A DNA stretch of 64,000 nt from Bacteroidota bacterium (GTDB lineage: Bacteria > Bacteroidota > Bacteroidia > Chitinophagales > Saprospiraceae), in contig PZPC01000015.1 of NCBI GenBank assembly GCA_003045895.1, positions 16,565-80,564 of the forward strand, in the 5' to 3' direction. Below are positions 62,409 through 64,000 of the stretch, piece by piece (the first letter of the stretch is position 1; the number at the start of each line of letters is the position of its first letter). A program made the position numbers and the translations under genes. Under the pieces are notes generated by a model. The model saw only the letters and a list, made by a program, of their open reading frames with translations, did no database searches and was not told the origin of the DNA.

Positions 62409-63600
62409 TATACCCACCTTCGTGGCCCCTTTTTTGGTTGTGGTGGTCACATCGTTAATCGTCCGGGCACAGCCTACGACTGACACGATCGTTTATCCTG
62501 CCGATAAGCCGACCTATTGGTCTGTAGGGGGGTATCTGAAAGACTTGCAAAGCATTCAGTTTACCCAGGTTAAGGAAAAATGGACCCTGGACAACCTCGT
62601 CCACCACCGGATAGATCTTTATGCCTACCCGAGCAGTGCGTGGAAGGTTCACCTGGGGGTGCGCAACCGGCTGATTTACGGAGAGTCCACCTCCTTGTAC
62701 CTAATGGACGAATCTTTGCTCGAGCCAAACCGGGCTTACTTTGATCTCTCTAAAATTATCGTAAAAGGAACATCTTTTTTATTCCACACCACCATTGACC
62801 GTGCAGCCCTAGACTATACGTACCAAAAATGGCAATTGACCGTTGGCCGGCAAAGGATCAACTGGGGCTTGAACCTGGTCTGGAATCCCAATGATATTTT
62901 CAATGCGTATTCCTATTTTGATTTTGATTACGAAGAACGACCTGGAACGGATGCGGTGAGGGTGCAGTATTATATCAACGCTACGACTACGGCAGAACTG
63001 GCCTTTCAGCCGGGAAAAACTTCGAATGACGCGATTGCCGCTGGGTTGTACCGGTTTACCAAAGCCAGTTATGATATTCAGTTACTGGCTGGCCGCATGA
63101 AAACGGATTACGTGCTGGGTGGCGGCTGGTCGGGCATTTTGGGGGACGCCGGATTTAATGGTGAAATCACCGGCTTTGTACCCCGGCAAAATACCCGTTG
63201 GTCCGGGGTGGTCATAACGGTTTCCGTAGGGGGCAACTATACGTTTGCCAATAGTTTGTACCTGCACGGCTCGTACCTTTTAAACAGCGCGGGTCTTTCC
63301 AGGGACAGTAGCTTACCACCCGATTTTTTGCTCACCAGCGTATCTGCGAAGTCGCTGTCGCCGGCCCGTCATTCCTTGTTTGCCGAAGTAGCCTATCCAA
63401 TCACGCCTCTGATTCGTAGCGATCTGGCAGGAATCGTAAACCCGGTGGATGGTTCTTTTTTCATCAGCCCTTTCACGGCGTTTTCGCTGACCAATACCAT
63501 CGAGCTGTTAGCCGGTGGCCAATTGTTTTTCGGAAACCCCAACGCCCTGTACGGCAATTTAGGAAAAGCCATTTTTATCCGGTTGAAGTGGAGCTATTGA
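62389..63600 (+). CDS. outer-membrane beta-barrel protein, last gene of the envelope module
   Basis: A 403-residue exported protein. After a signal peptide (MRKRKINIPTFVAPFLVVVVTSLIVRAQ) it consists of amphipathic strands with alternating aromatic residues (WKVHLGVRNRLIYGESTSLYL, YQKWQLTVGRQRINWGLNLVWNP, and terminal AIFIRLKWSY, a barrel-closing strand). The GRQRINWG motif is common in porin-like DUF1302-type barrels. It overlaps the ATPase gene, so it is probably the outer-membrane partner of the LolA-like/ABC system; the cargo is unknown. Confidence 0.8.
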   Translation: MRKRKINIPTFVAPFLVVVVTSLIVRAQPTTDTIVYPADKPTYWSVGGYLKDLQSIQFTQVKEKWTLDNLVHHRIDLYAYPSSAWKVHLGVRNRLIYGESTSLYLMDESLLEPNRAYFDLSKIIVKGTSFLFHTTIDRAALDYTYQKWQLTVGRQRINWGLNLVWNPNDIFNAYSYFDFDYEERPGTDAVRVQYYINATTTAELAFQPGKTSNDAIAAGLYRFTKASYDIQLLAGRMKTDYVLGGGWSGILGDAGFNGEITGFVPRQNTRWSGVVITVSVGGNYTFANSLYLHGSYLLNSAGLSRDSSLPPDFLLTSVSAKSLSPARHSLFAEVAYPITPLIRSDLAGIVNPVDGSFFISPFTAFSLTNTIELLAGGQLFFGNPNALYGNLGKAIFIRLKWSY

Positions 63601-63610
63601 GGCACCTGTT

Positions 63611-64000
63611 TCATTTTCCTTTGGTGCTTTTCAACGGCAGTGAAAACCAGTAAAACCCGTCGCGGGCAATGAGTGCTTCCGCCAACTCAGGTCCCCAGGA
63701 GTCGGCCGAATAATTGGGGAAATCGAGGCTGGGTTTGGTCTGCCAGGAGTGCAGCACGGGCATCAACAACGCCCACGCCGCCTCCACCTGGTCGCCCCGC
63801 ATAAAGAGGGTCTGGTCGCCCTGAATGGTGTCCAGCAGGAGGGTTTCGTAGGCCTCTGGGGTTTCGTTCCCATAGCTGTTGTCGTAGTCAAAGACCATGT
63901 CAACTGTATTCAGGATCATTTTCAATCCTGGTTTTTTGGCCTGCATCTGCAGGCGGATGCTCATCTCTGGCTGGATGCTGATGATCAGCCTGTTTTGCCG
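63611..64000 (-). CDS. zwf: glucose-6-phosphate 1-dehydrogenase, C-terminal part (5' end beyond window)
   Basis: About 130 C-terminal residues read in from the right edge (the reading frame is open to base 64000). QPEMSIRLQMQAKKPG, TPEAYETLLLDTIQGDQTLFMRGDQVEAAWALLMPVL and NYSADSWGPELAEALIARDGFYW are typical of the Zwf C-terminal domain. The enzyme oxidises glucose-6-phosphate with NADP+ to open the pentose phosphate pathway. The catalytic domain lies outside the window. Confidence 0.92.
   Translation of the reverse strand, partial: RQNRLIISIQPEMSIRLQMQAKKPGLKMILNTVDMVFDYDNSYGNETPEAYETLLLDTIQGDQTLFMRGDQVEAAWALLMPVLHSWQTKPSLDFPNYSADSWGPELAEALIARDGFYWFSLPLKSTKGK

Overview
The window reads as chromosomal DNA of a Bacteroidota bacterium, most likely a Saprospirales/Lewinella-like marine gliding organism (inference). 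Three proteins carry type IX secretion (T9SS) C-terminal sorting domains, GldC of the gliding machinery is present, several promoters show the Bacteroidota -7 box TAnnTTTG, and DUF4249, PorV-like and TlpA-like lipoprotein families occur. Coding density is high. I saw no rRNA, tRNA, CRISPR array, insertion sequence or prophage.

Layout. 1-4221 (minus) looks like a three-gene operon: a CarD-like/Tudor-like small protein, a thioredoxin-fold lipoprotein, and a very long gene, cut by the left edge, joining a TIR-like domain, TPRs, a coiled coil and a short-chain dehydrogenase in one chain. 4.3-31 kb is mostly housekeeping: a dicarboxylate symporter, hemE, accD, an M14 peptidase, cupin-MarR, the divergent tesA/ybbA-ybbP cluster, dnaG, a T9SS M43 protease that has lost its signal peptide, class II aldolase, a GNAT, trxB, a membrane-anchored subtilase, gldC, an NAD(P)-binding protein, DUF4249, RNase D and a large AsmA-like protein. 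31-46.7 kb holds a thioesterase, lipB, a PD40 lipoprotein, a GH1 glycosidase, a PorV-like barrel, aldo/keto reductase plus FAD oxidoreductase, arginine deiminase, a double ABC ATPase, two T9SS cargo proteins and a metallo-hydrolase. 46.9-51.1 kb is regulatory: a LytTR response regulator, a hybrid histidine kinase and an ECF-like sigma factor.

51.3-63.6 kb is the most distinctive block. A complete N-type rotary ATPase operon in the order atpD-C-Q-R-B-E-F-A-G has AtpQ and AtpR, no separate delta gene, and an AtpF whose C-terminus looks delta-like. It is followed on the same strand by a LolA-like periplasmic protein, two FtsX-type permeases, a LolD-like ATPase and an outer-membrane barrel, which look like a trans-envelope lipid or lipoprotein export module. 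The right edge cuts the C-terminal part of glucose-6-phosphate dehydrogenase.

Best candidates for something undescribed: the TIR-TPR-SDR fusion at the left edge, and the N-ATPase operon directly joined to a trans-envelope ABC module. Functional statements rest on reading motifs and family patterns by eye; no database search was run.
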